Shown: in pieces, positions 50,301 to 58,484 of the stretch
Position numbering within the stretch: the first letter of the stretch is position 1
Layout: each line of letters opens with the position of its first letter
Assembly (NCBI GenBank): GCA_947359465.1
Contig: OX375878.1
Span: 77,110,416-77,174,415 of the forward strand
Source: Metellina segmentata
Lineage: Eukaryota > Arthropoda > Arachnida > Araneae > Tetragnathidae
Length of the DNA: 64,000 bases
Direction of reading: 5' to 3'
Program-made: the position numbers and the translations under genes
Notes under the pieces: generated by a model
Databases searched by the model: none
Told to the model about the DNA's origin: nothing
Seen by the model: the letters and a program-made list of their open reading frames with translations, nothing else

Positions 50301-53300
50301 TAAAAGATCAACAAAATTACAGCATTTCGCTTTTACGACCTTATTTAATGTACGGCCCATAATGTTTCATTATACGGCCAAAAAAAAATGCTGTTTTTAG
50401 CTTCTCCCTTTAGGCGGCACTGCTGCATGAAAGCATGAGGAACGTTTGGCACAACATTGTCATCATTTTACTGTGTTGTCGCTTTAGTGTAGTTAGGCCA
50501 ACTCTATGCAAAGCCAACGTCACAACTAAAAGACCTACAGTGAGGCTACTTTTATGCGCTACGATATGAACTGCAGGCAGTTCAACCAAATGGGTTTAGT
50601 TAAACATAAGTAACTTTTTCATAATTGTGTTGTAATAACACTCACTGCAAAAAGTTAAGCACTGAGAGGAAAATGTTAATTTCCAGAAGCCAATCTGAAT
50701 TTGAGAGGTTGCAATTTGCTGCAGAGCTAGATGGAAGTATGCAAATGCGTTATGTAACAGTCAATCACGATTTCGTGTTGAGATATATGCTAAAAAGGCA
50801 GTCTTGGATTTAAACATCATTTTGATAATGACTCGAATGCTCTAACCCTTCACAATACTGCCTTCTTATACGACTTAAATTTCTTGCCAGATATGGTTAT
50901 TTTAATAAATGTAGCGGTATACTCTCTCGGGGAGAAAAGTAATCAAGTACAAAATGCTCATTTTTAAAATTTGTTTTCCTCCCACACAGTGATAGACTCA
51001 TTTCAATGTAATTGTTTCTAAACTAACATTTGACATCTACAAACATTGCTAATTATAAAAATTCAGATAAGCAGTAAAATAATTTACTTTGTAGTCAAGA
51101 AAATAGATGACTCATTTTTTCTGTTTTAAATTTTAAAAAGCATGTTTTCTTACTCCTCTTTCACCATTCAATTTTCTCAACTGCCTTATTCAAAAATTTA
51201 AACTCTTAATTTTTAGAAAATAGAGAATTGTTTGGCAACTGCAGTAAAAGATGCATGTGTATTAGATAGATTTTAGAACTAATACAAGAATCAACAGAAA
51301 TTCTACAATATTTTGTTCTCTCTCTCTCCCTTCCCCCCCCCCCACTCCTGACTCAGTCGTCGTCATTTTCTGCCTGCGGTTGACCTCGGAATAGTAATTT
51401 TAATTAACGTTGTACTAGAGCAACACAACAGGCTATTGACGAAGGTCCGGGATCAATCCCTAAGCAGATAGCTGACCTCGGAAAGAAGCAAGTAGATTTC
51501 CCCCGAGAATCAATTCTACCGTGTTTTGTAAAATGGGAATACTTAGTTAAAATTTCAACTAATTTTGAATCTGCGGAAAATTTAATTTGGTGATTTTTAA
51601 TTAACGTCGTATTACAGCAACACAACGTGCTGTTGATGACGGTCCGGGATGTTTTTCTTAGAATGGCAACAGTATAAAGAGATGACAGATTCTAAATATA
51701 TTTTTTCCTTGTTTCTGTTTCATTTTTCGAGGAACGAATTTTTAGAGGACGAAAAAAACAAATAAAGCTTCAACTGGAGTTATGTAGTTATTTTTATTAT
51801 CTTCTAGATCGTTAAAGATAGAGTAAGAATTTCAACAGATTTGAAATCTGCAGAAAATTTCAGATCAATACCTAAAAATATGATTTTTTTTAATAAATAA
51901 TTTTTAAATTTTATATTTTTCCCATATGAATTTGACTTTGATCGTGTTCGAGAAAATTCCCGCAGGGGAGGTTAAATTTAAGTTTTTATGACAAAAAAAA
52001 TAAATAATACGAAATCCGGAATGGCTGAGGACCGGAGGATTTCGGATTTTGGACTTTGTACTGTTTTAAAGATAAAAAATTACATGTATACATGAAAGGT
52101 TTTTTTCCCTGCATCGACACGATTTTCGGAGTGAACCAAAGATTACGCGGAGTTGCAGATTTTCGATTCTTTAGTGTAGAAACTCCGGAAGTTCCGGAGC
52201 ATTTGGCAACTCATATTATTCAAGAAATAATTTAACTTATTAAAACAATCATAAATATTGCCCTTAAAAGAAGCATCATTTTGAAAATTTCTGTTGTAAA
52301 AAATAACTGCAGTCTATGATTAAAACGGGCGCACTTTTAAAGTCGGCAAAGAAGGAAATTTTAACAGATCGATTTTGAATGAACTTTCTAGAAAATTCAA
52401 AATGAAAATTTAAACTTTCTGCTTGCCAAGTTTGCCATAAAAGACGAAATAACCTTATCGGTTAAATAACAAAATATCTAATTTTCTAATTGAAAGAAAA
52501 ATCGCCCATTAAAAGCTGATCAACATAAAATATTTCATTTATACTTATTCAGCCGCATCATGACGTATCACGGCCGCTAGATAACAGCTCGCTTTTTTAG
52601 GAAACCGTAGTTTTACCTTCGACATTCACAGCAACAATGTACGCTAACTAGTTCAAAATCAAAGCTCTCCAGGATTGCCATTAAACTAATAAGCTTCTCA
52701 TAAAGGATTCTTTTCAGAGAGGAATTTGTAGGACTTATCAGTTGGCAAAATTTAGGAGTGCAATGATGGCGAGACATGTCTCATTTGGCACATTTTACGT
52801 TAACTGAAGACAAAGGGGGCAAAAGTCGGAATATTTTTGTAATGATAAAAATCGGTCATTTTTTCCAAAATTTAACAAGGAAATAGCTACAAAAGTCGGA
52901 AGAATCGCATCTCTGCAGGGTTCCTATTCTTTTTTCCTAACTAAAAATAAGGACTTTCTAGGACAAAATAAGGACTTAAATAAGGCATGGAAAAAATTAT
53001 TTCTAATATGATTTCTAATGTACACATACACCTTAAGTTATGTATAGTACAAATCATCAGGGAAGCCAATCGAATCATGTGGTTTTGAACAAGTTTATGT
53101 TAAACTAGCAGAATCACCTGTCATTGCTTCGATTCAATTGGTTATAAGACATACATAATAATTCATGTAATCCCACAGCAAAAGTTTAAAGCCAGCACAC
53201 ATGTAGACAGAGGAAGCAATCGAAAAGAAATGGTGAGAGAAAAAAAAACATGGTCCATAGGTAAGGGTTGCCATTTTTAAAAAATAACCTAAAGCCACAT

Positions 53301-54892
53301 TATCTTGACAACAGTATTAACAAATTTTTGGGTACAAAAACCAAAATCGGCACCAAGGCAAGATTTGACAATATTTTTAACATTAGGGTTGACTAAAAAA
53401 TGATTTGGTATGCATTGGTGCCAGATTTGGCAAAAAATCCAAGGGGACCAAAGAGTAAATGATAACCTTGATTTGTATGCAGAATAAAAACCAACTCTGC
53501 TTTAATTATGCAGATAGATCATAGCACGGGTGGTATATAGTATACAATGCAACGATATTTTTGCCAAACATTGTAACCTTGATACTACGAAAAGATCAAC
53601 CTTTTCACTTCCATATGTAATTAATCGAATCGACAAGATGGCTGCAATACTGATAAACATTCACTGTATACTACATATTTACCCACAGCACTTACTATCA
53701 TATTTCAACAAGCCATCAAGACTTGACTAGTCTAGAGTTGGAATAAAATCTATAATACATGGTTGCAACTTACCTGAGAGTTTAGTTTTTCTTGGTAAAC
53801 TTTTGGATTTTTCTTTTTTCAGAGAATTCTTGGAAATCTTTAGACCTTTACATTCACTATTAGATGTGTTAAGATCATCTGGAATGATATTTGAAATTGG
53901 TTTTAAAACACAAATTTCTTCTTTATTCCTTTTTGAAACAGGCTTTGAAGTCATACAAACTAAATCATCGATCGGGGTGCTTTTCCTTCTTTTCTCACTA
54001 AGTATTACAGGTTTCAAAGGATTAAATATCTTTTCAGACTGTGATCTCAAATGATATTTTCTTTTCTCAATTTCAGAATACCCATCCGAAAATTGCTTCA
54101 TTCTCGATTTAAGTTTCCCTTGTGATAACACACTGTTACAGACCAATAACTCAGACGAATGAATAGTCAAGTTTTTATTCTGTTTAGCTGCATTTCCATT
54201 AATGTCTGAAGACTTTCTTGGGAAACAAACTGAGACGGGAGTTTTCAGAATTTCGAAAGATGTTTGATGCCTTGATGTTTTCGTCTGAGAATTTATTTTT
54301 TCCACATCACGTACTAAACTCCGGCTTTTTCTACTAGAAACTTTAGGTAAACATGTTACTGGATTCATTGAACAAATATCAGATATGAGGTCTTTGCTTT
54401 TACTCAAAAATTCCATGCCTGAATTCATGAATTTTTTTTGTGATCGAGTTAAGACAGATGTTTCCAGGGTATTCAATGAAAGCCAAGATGAATTGTTTTT
54501 TACTTTCGTAGAAAGTTTTTTTTGCATTTTGTTACCACTTCGCTTTTTTGTCCTATCTAAAGTTGGTGTCGCAAGACAATGCAAAGAATTATCTTCGACC
54601 TGTCCCTGTTTAATCTTGTTTTTCTGCCTAGTTTCAGGATAATTATAAAAAGATGATTGTAAGTCTGAACGAGCAACTTGTTTTAGCTTCATTTTGGGGG
54701 AACCTAGATCCTTAATGTGCTGTGCAGAGTTTGTATTCTTTAGAGCTGCTTTAGGAGAAGAATAGTTGCTCAAATTTAACCCTGAACGAGAACTTCGACG
54801 GTAACTTTTTCTATTTTCCATCAGATTCTCATGTGAGAGAAAGGAAATGTTTTGCATAATTCTTCTGTGGCGCTTTACAGCCATCACACTTG
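32190..54892 (-). CDS. MIS18BP1: MIS18BP1/KNL2-like centromere protein, C-terminal 726 residues in six exons (5' end unresolved)
   Basis: Exons from 5' to 3' on the - strand: 54892-53774, 44834-44292, 40319-40177, 38153-38017, 37664-37604 and 32369-32190, all with GT-AG junctions and agreeing phases. In order, the protein has a long basic Ser/Lys-rich part, then IPSKGTLKRKRWILNTLKE followed by an acidic stretch, a SDDESDS patch with several TP sites, EEYLFRRNKKWKSE, and a C-terminus ending SEEEDAYFSEASD. Vertebrate MIS18BP1 (KNL2) has the same order: a GTLKRK block, an acidic patch and TP sites, a YVFRMQK block and an acidic end with YYFS. That protein helps the Mis18 complex and HJURP load CENP-A at centromeres. 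The SANT/Myb domain that vertebrates have before GTLKRK is not visible. The SANTA domain would lie further 5' and was not found. The gene name rests on motif order recalled from the family, not on a search. If the ATG at 54884 is the real start, this is the whole coding sequence. Confidence 0.72.
32447..33099. mobile_element. hAT MITE with perfect 8-bp target duplication, in the last KNL2 intron
   Basis: Termini TAGGGCAACTTTTTTGTTGC and the inverse ending GTTGCCCTA. CTAATAAC is exactly repeated at 32439-32446 and 33100-33107. A small open frame near 32675-32866 has no recognisable motif. The exact duplication suggests a fairly recent insertion. Confidence 0.85.
33108..33917. other. KNL2 intron sequence, possible old LTR
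   Basis: GC content rises at 33590-33790, and GAAATAAAACATAAG there looks like a poly(A) signal inside an LTR. No paired TG...CA ends with a target duplication could be fixed. Overlapping open frames on both strands (33202-33582 and 33399-33776) carry no known motif. Confidence 0.35.
33918..34901. mobile_element. Harbinger-like TIR element in KNL2 intron
   Basis: Long imperfect inverted ends: CGACCGTATTCACAAG on the left and CTTGTAAATACGGCCG on the right, continuing into gttaactcgaggatca on both sides. The triplet CTA is repeated at 33915-33917 and 34902-34904. No transposase seen. The 3-bp duplication and the termini suit PIF/Harbinger. Confidence 0.7.
35049..35136 (-). repeat. tRNA-derived SINE head
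   Basis: The - strand reads CATGGCTCAGTGAGTTTACC and then GGTTTGATTCC, an A box and B box at tRNA spacing. It resembles the SINE at 1485-1662. No cloverleaf closes, so not a tRNA gene. Confidence 0.6.
36317..37033. mobile_element. hAT-like element with internal tandem units, in KNL2 intron
   Basis: Termini TAGAGATGCAACATC and the inverse ending GATGTCGCATCCCTA. Flanking octamers CTAGTGAC and CTAGTAAC match at 7 of 8. The middle holds three units of about 136 and 156 bp spacing, each beginning near gc(t/a)aaaccagttttaaga (36625, 36761, 36917) and containing catcgatgttt words. Non-coding. Confidence 0.78.
37604..37664 (-). CDS. MIS18BP1: KNL2 penultimate exon (EEYLFRRNKK block)
   Basis: A 61-nt exon between acceptor ttttctag and donor gtaagt. 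With two bases from the exon before it, it reads RKVAEEYLFRRNKKWKSEI plus KD, matching the YVFRMQK-type block near the end of vertebrate MIS18BP1. Confidence 0.8.
38017..38153 (-). CDS. MIS18BP1: KNL2 exon with acidic patch and TP sites
   Basis: A 137-nt exon between acceptor tatttag and donor gtatga. It starts ISDDESDSTDNSIATPK and carries three Thr-Pro pairs (ATPK, LTPSL, KTPLYK). In vertebrates this region of MIS18BP1 is also acidic followed by TP sites; mitotic CDK phosphorylation regulates the protein there, so the sites may serve the same end here. Confidence 0.8.
38154..40176. other. KNL2 intron, nothing recognised
   Basis: AT-rich. A segment at 38890-39520 has higher GC and may be an old Helitron piece, but no ends are visible. 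Confidence 0.4.
40177..40319 (-). CDS. MIS18BP1: KNL2 exon with GTLKRKR block
   Basis: A 143-nt exon between acceptor tatatcccag and donor gtattt. Encodes LQNNIPSKGTLKRKRWIL, then NTLKERNDGYEDDIFEKN and an amphipathic end FDKMKAALE. The GTLKRK motif followed by an acidic DD.F segment is the most telling match to vertebrate MIS18BP1. Confidence 0.82.
40320..42389. other. KNL2 intron, nothing recognised
   Basis: Very AT-rich, no open frame of note. I looked on the - strand here for a SANT/Myb exon and saw none. Confidence 0.5.
42390..43000 (-). pseudogene. Non-LTR retrotransposon 3' end with RNase H remnant
   Basis: On the - strand the sequence gives VVLQWIPSHCNIPGNEKAHLL near 42935-42870, an RNase H C-terminal motif, then FRLVTGHDFLCGHLHRIGV near 42700-42640 and SGEVMNFSHLTNCNALS near 42600-42550, a zinc-knuckle-like tail with its cysteines lost. 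This order is usual in Jockey-type elements of arthropods. The 3' untranslated end (42370-42420) is shared with repeats at 51397, 51594 and 58490. Stops and frameshifts; inactive. Confidence 0.75.
43086..43700. repeat. Low-complexity A/T block with short gtgactaat repeats
   Basis: A degenerate AAAAAGTGACTAAT unit occurs about four times at 43350-43440, between T-rich and A-rich runs. Nothing codes. Confidence 0.55.
43710..44085. mobile_element. Tigger-like MITE, 376 bp, TA target duplication
   Basis: Ends CAGCACAAAGTCC (left) and GGACTTTGTACTG (right), flanked by TA on both sides (43708-43709 and 44086-44087). Subterminal sequence continues the inverted repeat. The CAG...CTG ends and TA duplication fit pogo/Tigger. 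Copies at 29985-30241, 60975-61232 and a fragment at 52007-52063. Confidence 0.8.
44292..44834 (-). CDS. MIS18BP1: KNL2 basic-linker exon
   Basis: A 543-nt exon, acceptor gatattgttctag and donor gtaatg, phase 1 at both ends. It encodes a low-complexity basic Ser/Lys-rich linker starting GKPTSSIDSKLKKSTKRK, with NIPIDDLTVTQNS near the middle and KSKKATKHKKKQTSNSQDE at the end. There is no recognisable fold. A second possible acceptor 14 bp upstream runs into a stop, which fixes the start. Confidence 0.78.
44962..45348 (-). mobile_element. Helitron fragment, second family, inverse orientation
   Basis: The left edge agcCACTGCGTGGCTAGCCC is the inverse of the 3' hairpin of the Helitron at 30442-31255 with the last bases altered. 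The interior has the shared atttgaaatctg-type sequence. It holds a long perfect hairpin at 45170-45204. The right edge is cut by the next hAT. Confidence 0.65.
45349..46240 (+). pseudogene. GTF2IRD2-like hAT, second copy
   Basis: Left terminus CAGGGAGGGCGAACC at 45349. An open frame 45531-45869 reads LYENIRIFMTKLDIFTRD and IMEYFPQLQKHF, the coiled middle of this hAT family. At 46080-46200 the dimerisation block KKLANALLTMFGSTYSCEKL and then FSSMNFVKSTNGNKL follows in a different frame. Inactive through stops. It lies in the KNL2 intron, antisense to the gene. Confidence 0.8.
46241..47799. other. KNL2 intron with unclassified repeats, possible solo LTR
   Basis: 46323-46440 has repeated aaggacttt words like those at 47700-47795 and 52918-52990, suggesting the ends of a larger element. 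46530-46850 is GC-richer and contains AATAAA (46779) followed by a GT-rich stretch, as an LTR might, but no matching flanks were found. 47240-47310 repeats the interior of the second Helitron family. Confidence 0.35.
47800..49100 (-). pseudogene. Tigger (pogo) transposon, decayed
   Basis: The right terminus is TTATAAGTGAGAGACCACTG followed by TA; the left, GGTCTCACTTATGTG, is its eroded inverse. The - strand encodes the end of a Tigger DDE transposase: KTAWMTSHIFLDFLHKF near 48670-48610, an IDQCPAHP block near 48560 carrying a catalytic aspartate, then VVFFPANCTSKIQPLDLSVL at 48510-48450 and a C-terminal acidic tail in 48333-47809. The frame changes between these blocks. It lies in the KNL2 intron in the same orientation as the gene. 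Confidence 0.85.
49109..50600 (+). pseudogene. Autonomous-type Helitron remnant with Rep/helicase-like domain trace
   Basis: The 5' end TCTACTATTATAAAATAAAG starts right after the Tigger and matches the non-autonomous family at 30442. At 49983-50150 the + strand reads DLFHQFIVYMYFRF, then SERLLYIRLN, a stop, RTLRVEQYAHLRDALINDGN. This is the stretch before the Rep motifs in Helitron helicase-like proteins (YIRLNQ..LR.E.Y.HLRDA..NDGN). The rest is deleted. The 3' boundary was not found. Confidence 0.7.
50601..51396. other. KNL2 intron, nothing recognised
   Basis: An open stretch at 50625-50813 has no recognisable motif. A CT/C-rich run lies near 51316-51342. Confidence 0.4.
51397..51460 (-). 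repeat. Non-LTR retrotransposon 3' tail
   Basis: Shares taattttaattaacgttgta and the following acaacaggctattgacgaagg with 42370-42420 and with copies at 51594 and 58490; all are the same strand. Likely 5'-truncated copies of the element at 42390. Confidence 0.6.
51594..51650 (-). repeat. Non-LTR retrotransposon 3' tail
   Basis: A second short copy of the same tail, about 200 bp from the first, which suggests a duplication or a second dead-on-arrival insertion. Confidence 0.6.
51651..53773. other. KNL2 intron with repeat fragments
   Basis: 51780-51900 repeats the interior of the second Helitron family. 52007-52063 is a 57-bp Tigger-MITE end (ttcggattttggactttgta then ctg). 52918-52990 has aaggact words like 46323. 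No coding sequence supported. Confidence 0.5.
53774..54892 (-). CDS. MIS18BP1: KNL2 large exon with CENPC-like motif
   Basis: An 1119-nt exon between acceptor ctgttatttacag and donor gtaagt, open for 372 codons. An in-frame ATG in good context (G at -3 and +4) at 54884-54882 could be the true start; otherwise the exon continues an upstream one that ends in phase 1. Residues 29-42 from that ATG read RRSSRSGLNLSNYS, aligned to the CENPC motif with R, R, S, R, L and Y in place but the P and W changed. TPIDDLVCM near the end is repeated as IPIDDLTVT in the next exon. The remainder is a basic, Ser/Lys-rich, probably disordered chain with few tryptophans. No SANTA or SANT domain is visible in it. 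Confidence 0.78.
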
Positions 54893-55644
54893 CTGTAAAT
54901 AACAGATGAAAATGTGAAATTAAATATATATATATTTATACTTACAGGGTGATTCTACAGTTATGAGACAAACTTGGAGGTGTGGTACAGTTAACTAAAA
55001 CATAAATTTTTTGTTTTGGAATATATGATCAGAAGTGATGAGTAGAGGCACGAACACAAAAAATGAGACAAGAACAGAAAAATGTTTATTTACAACATCC
55101 TTGCAAAGTGCTTCTTTGCAACAATTTTCACAATAAATGCTCAAATTTGCAACCACCAACAGTAATACAAACTTGGTGAATGTTTGAGCAGGTGTTGTGA
55201 ATAATTTCCTCATAGGCCCATATCTCCTACCAATGAGATTGAATGGTTCACATTATTATATTTTTCTGGAAGAGGTTTTACCAGAATTTCTGCAAGATGT
55301 TCAGACTGTCGTTCGTAATTATATGTGGTTTCAGCATGATGGTGCGCAAGCCCATTTTAACATGGTTGACCGCAATTACCTAGGTGCAAGTTTTACAGGG
55401 GGATGGATCGGGGGTGGACCAGTCCGATGGCCACCCCGATCGCCAGATTTATCGAGCATCGATTACTTCTTATGGGTGAATCTGAAGACCATTGTTTACA
55501 GGACTCCAATTGACTCTATTCAGGACCTCGTTGCTCGACTATCCATTATGGCTGCAAGCGTGCATGAATTGCCTGGCAAATTTGGAACTGTTCGGCAATC
55601 ACTCCTTTGGCTCTACCAAGTATGTATTACTGTAATATATGTGA

Positions 55645-56786
55645 CTAAGGGGCCCGTCCCCTGCTTGCTAATGCTTGCCAACCCGCGTAGGATTGCTTTG
55701 CATTCTTCATTGGTATGCAGAGCGAACCTAACTCGCCTCGCTCGCATTAATGGAGACATGTGTCCTAGCAGAAGGGATTGTTTACAAAATATGATACTCC
55801 AAAAAATATTTTTCAAATATAAATTTGTAGTACTGCAGAAAAGTTATACAGTACCTCTGGAATCAGAACTCGAACAATTTGGAATTCAAATGATAACTTT
55901 GAGCAAATTTGGACTTGATAAGTGGACGTCGCTTTGGAAATCGAATACCCAGCATGTTGTTTGTATATAAGCTACAACAGCTCGACTAATATCTATATAT
56001 TTTCAATAAAATTTCATCCGATAACGCTATAAATTCAATTGAGGCGCAAGGCTTCATGGTAAACAATCGTACAGTGTTGCCAAAACGCGATACAAAATTA
56101 TGTCTTTTTTGCGTATCACGTAAGAGAATTATAAACAGTAGAACTCCAATTATCCAAACTCCGACTATCCGAATCGCTTTCAGAATTTCAGAACAAAATT
56201 AAGATGGAAACGTACTGCGATTCGCAAAATAATGATTCAGGGTTTCAAATTCTAAATGATTAACTTATTGAAAGTGTGAGAGAAGATAGTGTCGAGGAAA
56301 AGGATGACCTTACTGTCAATGTTGAAGCAGACACAAGACCATCTGGTAGTGAAGCCTTGAAACTGCGTTGAAGTGGATGACGCGTCAGCCCGAGTGTGAC
56401 TGCATGCAACTTCTCACTGTCAAGCGGATGCGCGACTTGACTGCCCGAAAACGGATATGGACAGTCAAACAGCTTACTTTGACAGAGATGTTCAGCAAGC
56501 AATGACTTTCATTTACAGTACGGTACGTACATACTGTACTAATGTACAGCACTTGTAAGTACGCTTAACATGTAACATTGTTGGCTTTTCATATAATTAA
56601 TTAAAAGCTCTTTTTCTTAAAAAATAGTTTTTTTCTCCCATTTTCAACATACATACATAAAGTAATTAATTAAAATACATACTAGACCCTTTTTTCGGAA
56701 AAAATTCAATTATCCGAATTTTTGATTATTCTAATGGAATCCGGTCCCAATTGAGATTCGGATAACTGGAGTTCTACTGTATATAG
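55645..56786 (-). mobile_element. Non-autonomous Helitron nested in the mariner
   Basis: Same family as 3680-4525, in inverse orientation: 3' end at 55645 (CTTAG where the norm is CCTAG) with a GGGGACGGGCCCC hairpin, 5' end TCTATATA at 56786. The interior matches the first copy segment by segment. A Tigger relative interrupts it just inside the 5' end. Confidence 0.75.
56136..56779 (+). mobile_element. Tigger-like element inside the Helitron 5' end
   Basis: Ends CAGTAGAACTCCAATTATCC and the inverse GGATAACTGGAGTTCTACTG, with TA on the right. The + strand near 56265-56360 gives SVREDSVEEKDDLTVNVEAD and SGSEALKLR, like the acidic C-terminal tail of Tigger transposases. No catalytic residues remain. 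Confidence 0.7.
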
Positions 56787-56925
56787 ATTCAATATAATTT
56801 CATCCGATAACGCTATAAATTCAATTGAAGCGCAAGACCTCATGGTAAACAATCGTACAGTGTTGCCAAAACGGGATAAAAAATTATCTTTTTTGCGTAC
56901 CACGTAAGAGAATTATATATATAGA
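56787..56925 (-). mobile_element. Second Helitron 5' end, head-to-tail with the first
   Basis: About 139 bp that repeats the 5' 139 bp of the adjacent Helitron (for example ttcatccgataacgctataa and gtacagtgttgccaaaacg) and ends in the family 5' terminus at 56925. It is therefore an older copy in which or next to which the other inserted. Confidence 0.75.
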
Positions 56926-57144
56926 GATTACGAACGACAGTCAGAACATCTTGCAGCACTTCTGGTAAAAACCTCTTCCATAAAAAATACCATAATGTGA
57001 ACCATTGAGTCGTGTTGGTAGGAGATATGGGCCTATGAGAAAATTATTCACAACATCTGCCCAAACATTCACCAAGTTTGTATTACTGTTGGTGGTCGCA
57101 ATATTGAGCATTTATTGTAAACATTGCAGCAAAGAAGCCCTTTG

Positions 57145-57337
57145 GGTGGAGTGGTCGTTCACAGTAAGAAGGCGATTTGTCGCCAAATATGGTAACTTTC
57201 ACCTTTTGCGGATTTTCTTCACATCTGCCGTTTTTGTTATGGCAACCCTATCTGCTGTTACAGAATTCGGCCGTCATCTTGATTTGGCGACAAAAATTAG
57301 TTGCGACAAACGTCTTACCGTGAACGACCACTCCACC
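57145..57337. mobile_element. Second copy of the 8-bp-TSD MITE
   Basis: Same termini and about 95% identity by eye with 4143-4336. Flanked by GCCCTTTG and GCACTTTG. The opposite arm of the mariner keeps the empty site GCACTTTG (complement of 55104-55111), which proves both the insertion and the 8-bp duplication. Confidence 0.88.
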
Positions 57338-57483
57338 GCACTTTGCAATGATGTTCCAATTTTTGTGTTCGTCCCTCCACACGTGTCACTTCTAACCATA
57401 TACATTCCTATACAAAAAATGTATATTTTAGTAAGCTGTACCGCCCCTCCAAGTTTTTCCCATGACCGTAGAATCACTATGTA

Positions 57484-58484
57484 TATAATGAATCTTAAAT
57501 AAAAGCAATATATACTAAGTCATAAAAGAAAAACACTAAACACAAGTATACAAAGTGATGTAAAAATGAAGATTTGAATGGGGATTGTCCCAATAATATT
57601 TTGTGTTCAGAATTTTACTTTAAACAATTTCAAGGTAATGATTAGAAATACAAGACATGTTTAAAAAGAAGCAACATCAGTTTGTCAGCTATTGCAGAGT
57701 GAAGCAACTTCTAATATGTAGAAGACAACTGAATGAATTTTCAGTGTCAAATGCCAAGGGGAATCAATTTGACATCTGCTGTGCTTTGGTTAAAACTGGA
57801 CTTAAAAATTTGAATGGGTGCAATTTGTTTATCAGCAAACACCATAAATGAACAAAGAATAAATTCAAAATTTTTGTCATATTAAGGTCTGAATATGGAA
57901 CAAGCAGCATCAATAGCAGGCCAACAGAGTAACACTTACCAAATTTATATACTATGCTTATTTGATTTAACGATAGTTTAATAACTGCTATTCATTTTAA
58001 TTTCCTAACGGAATGTTTAATACACGCACGTCTAGAATATAGCATAGAATCTGACATTTCAGACATTACAATGTAGATTTACCAGCCTTTACAATTCGAG
58101 GTTCCTTATGCACTCATGACGGAGAACATGAAACCTGATTTTTAATAAAACCATCTCTTTTTCTAGCAATTTGCAGAATAACTTTGTATAAAAAGTTTAA
58201 TATTATCTGAAATGCTTTTTTGTCAACCAGTATTTTAAATCAAATTTTCAGCTGTACACAAAACAATCATCAGTTAAAAATGAAATTTTGCAAAATATTT
58301 ACTTCATACAGTTGAAGATGTTTGGTCGGATTGAACGAATTCACAAAATGAAAATAGATGAAAACTTCCTGGATAATCAAAGGTAGCGCGCGATTTACGT
58401 TTAAATTTGAAATTCAACCACAAAAGTTTGTTTGCCAGATGCAATTTACTAAACTTGAATGAAAGTACAACAATATGGTGGTGG
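57484..58484. other. Intergenic or KNL2 5' intron, nothing firm
   Basis: On the - strand a strong donor, TTTG|GTAAGT at 57940/57939, follows 17 open codons in the phase needed to join the KNL2 exon at 54892. It could end an upstream KNL2 exon (coding or 5' untranslated), but no acceptor, start or motif supports it. Confidence 0.35.

Larger units (their letters stand above)
54945..57481 (+). mobile_element. Mariner-family transposon with long inverted arms and nested insertions
   Basis: CAGGGTGATTCTACAG at 54945 and the inverse CGTAGAATCACTATG at 57481 are flanked by TA. The inverted arms run about 375 bp (54945-55321 against 57481-56926, roughly 10-25% diverged) and reach into the coding region. 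The + strand transposase fragment 55220-55640 shows EEVLPEFLQDV, WFQHDGAQAHF (second catalytic D), WPPRSPDLSSIDYFLWV (third acidic site D, mariner-like) and a C-terminal GKFGTVRQSLL. The first catalytic D region is missing upstream. The right arm carries the matching start of the transposase on the - strand. Helitrons, a Tigger and a MITE are inserted inside. Inactive. Confidence 0.8.

Noticed and set aside
55613..55970. A C-terminal extension of the mariner transposase
   Set aside because: After the VRQSLL block the frame runs into the Helitron 3' end; the extra residues are Helitron sequence.
57005..57502. A 165-residue + strand protein
   Set aside because: It spans the mariner right arm and the nested MITE and has no coding signature.
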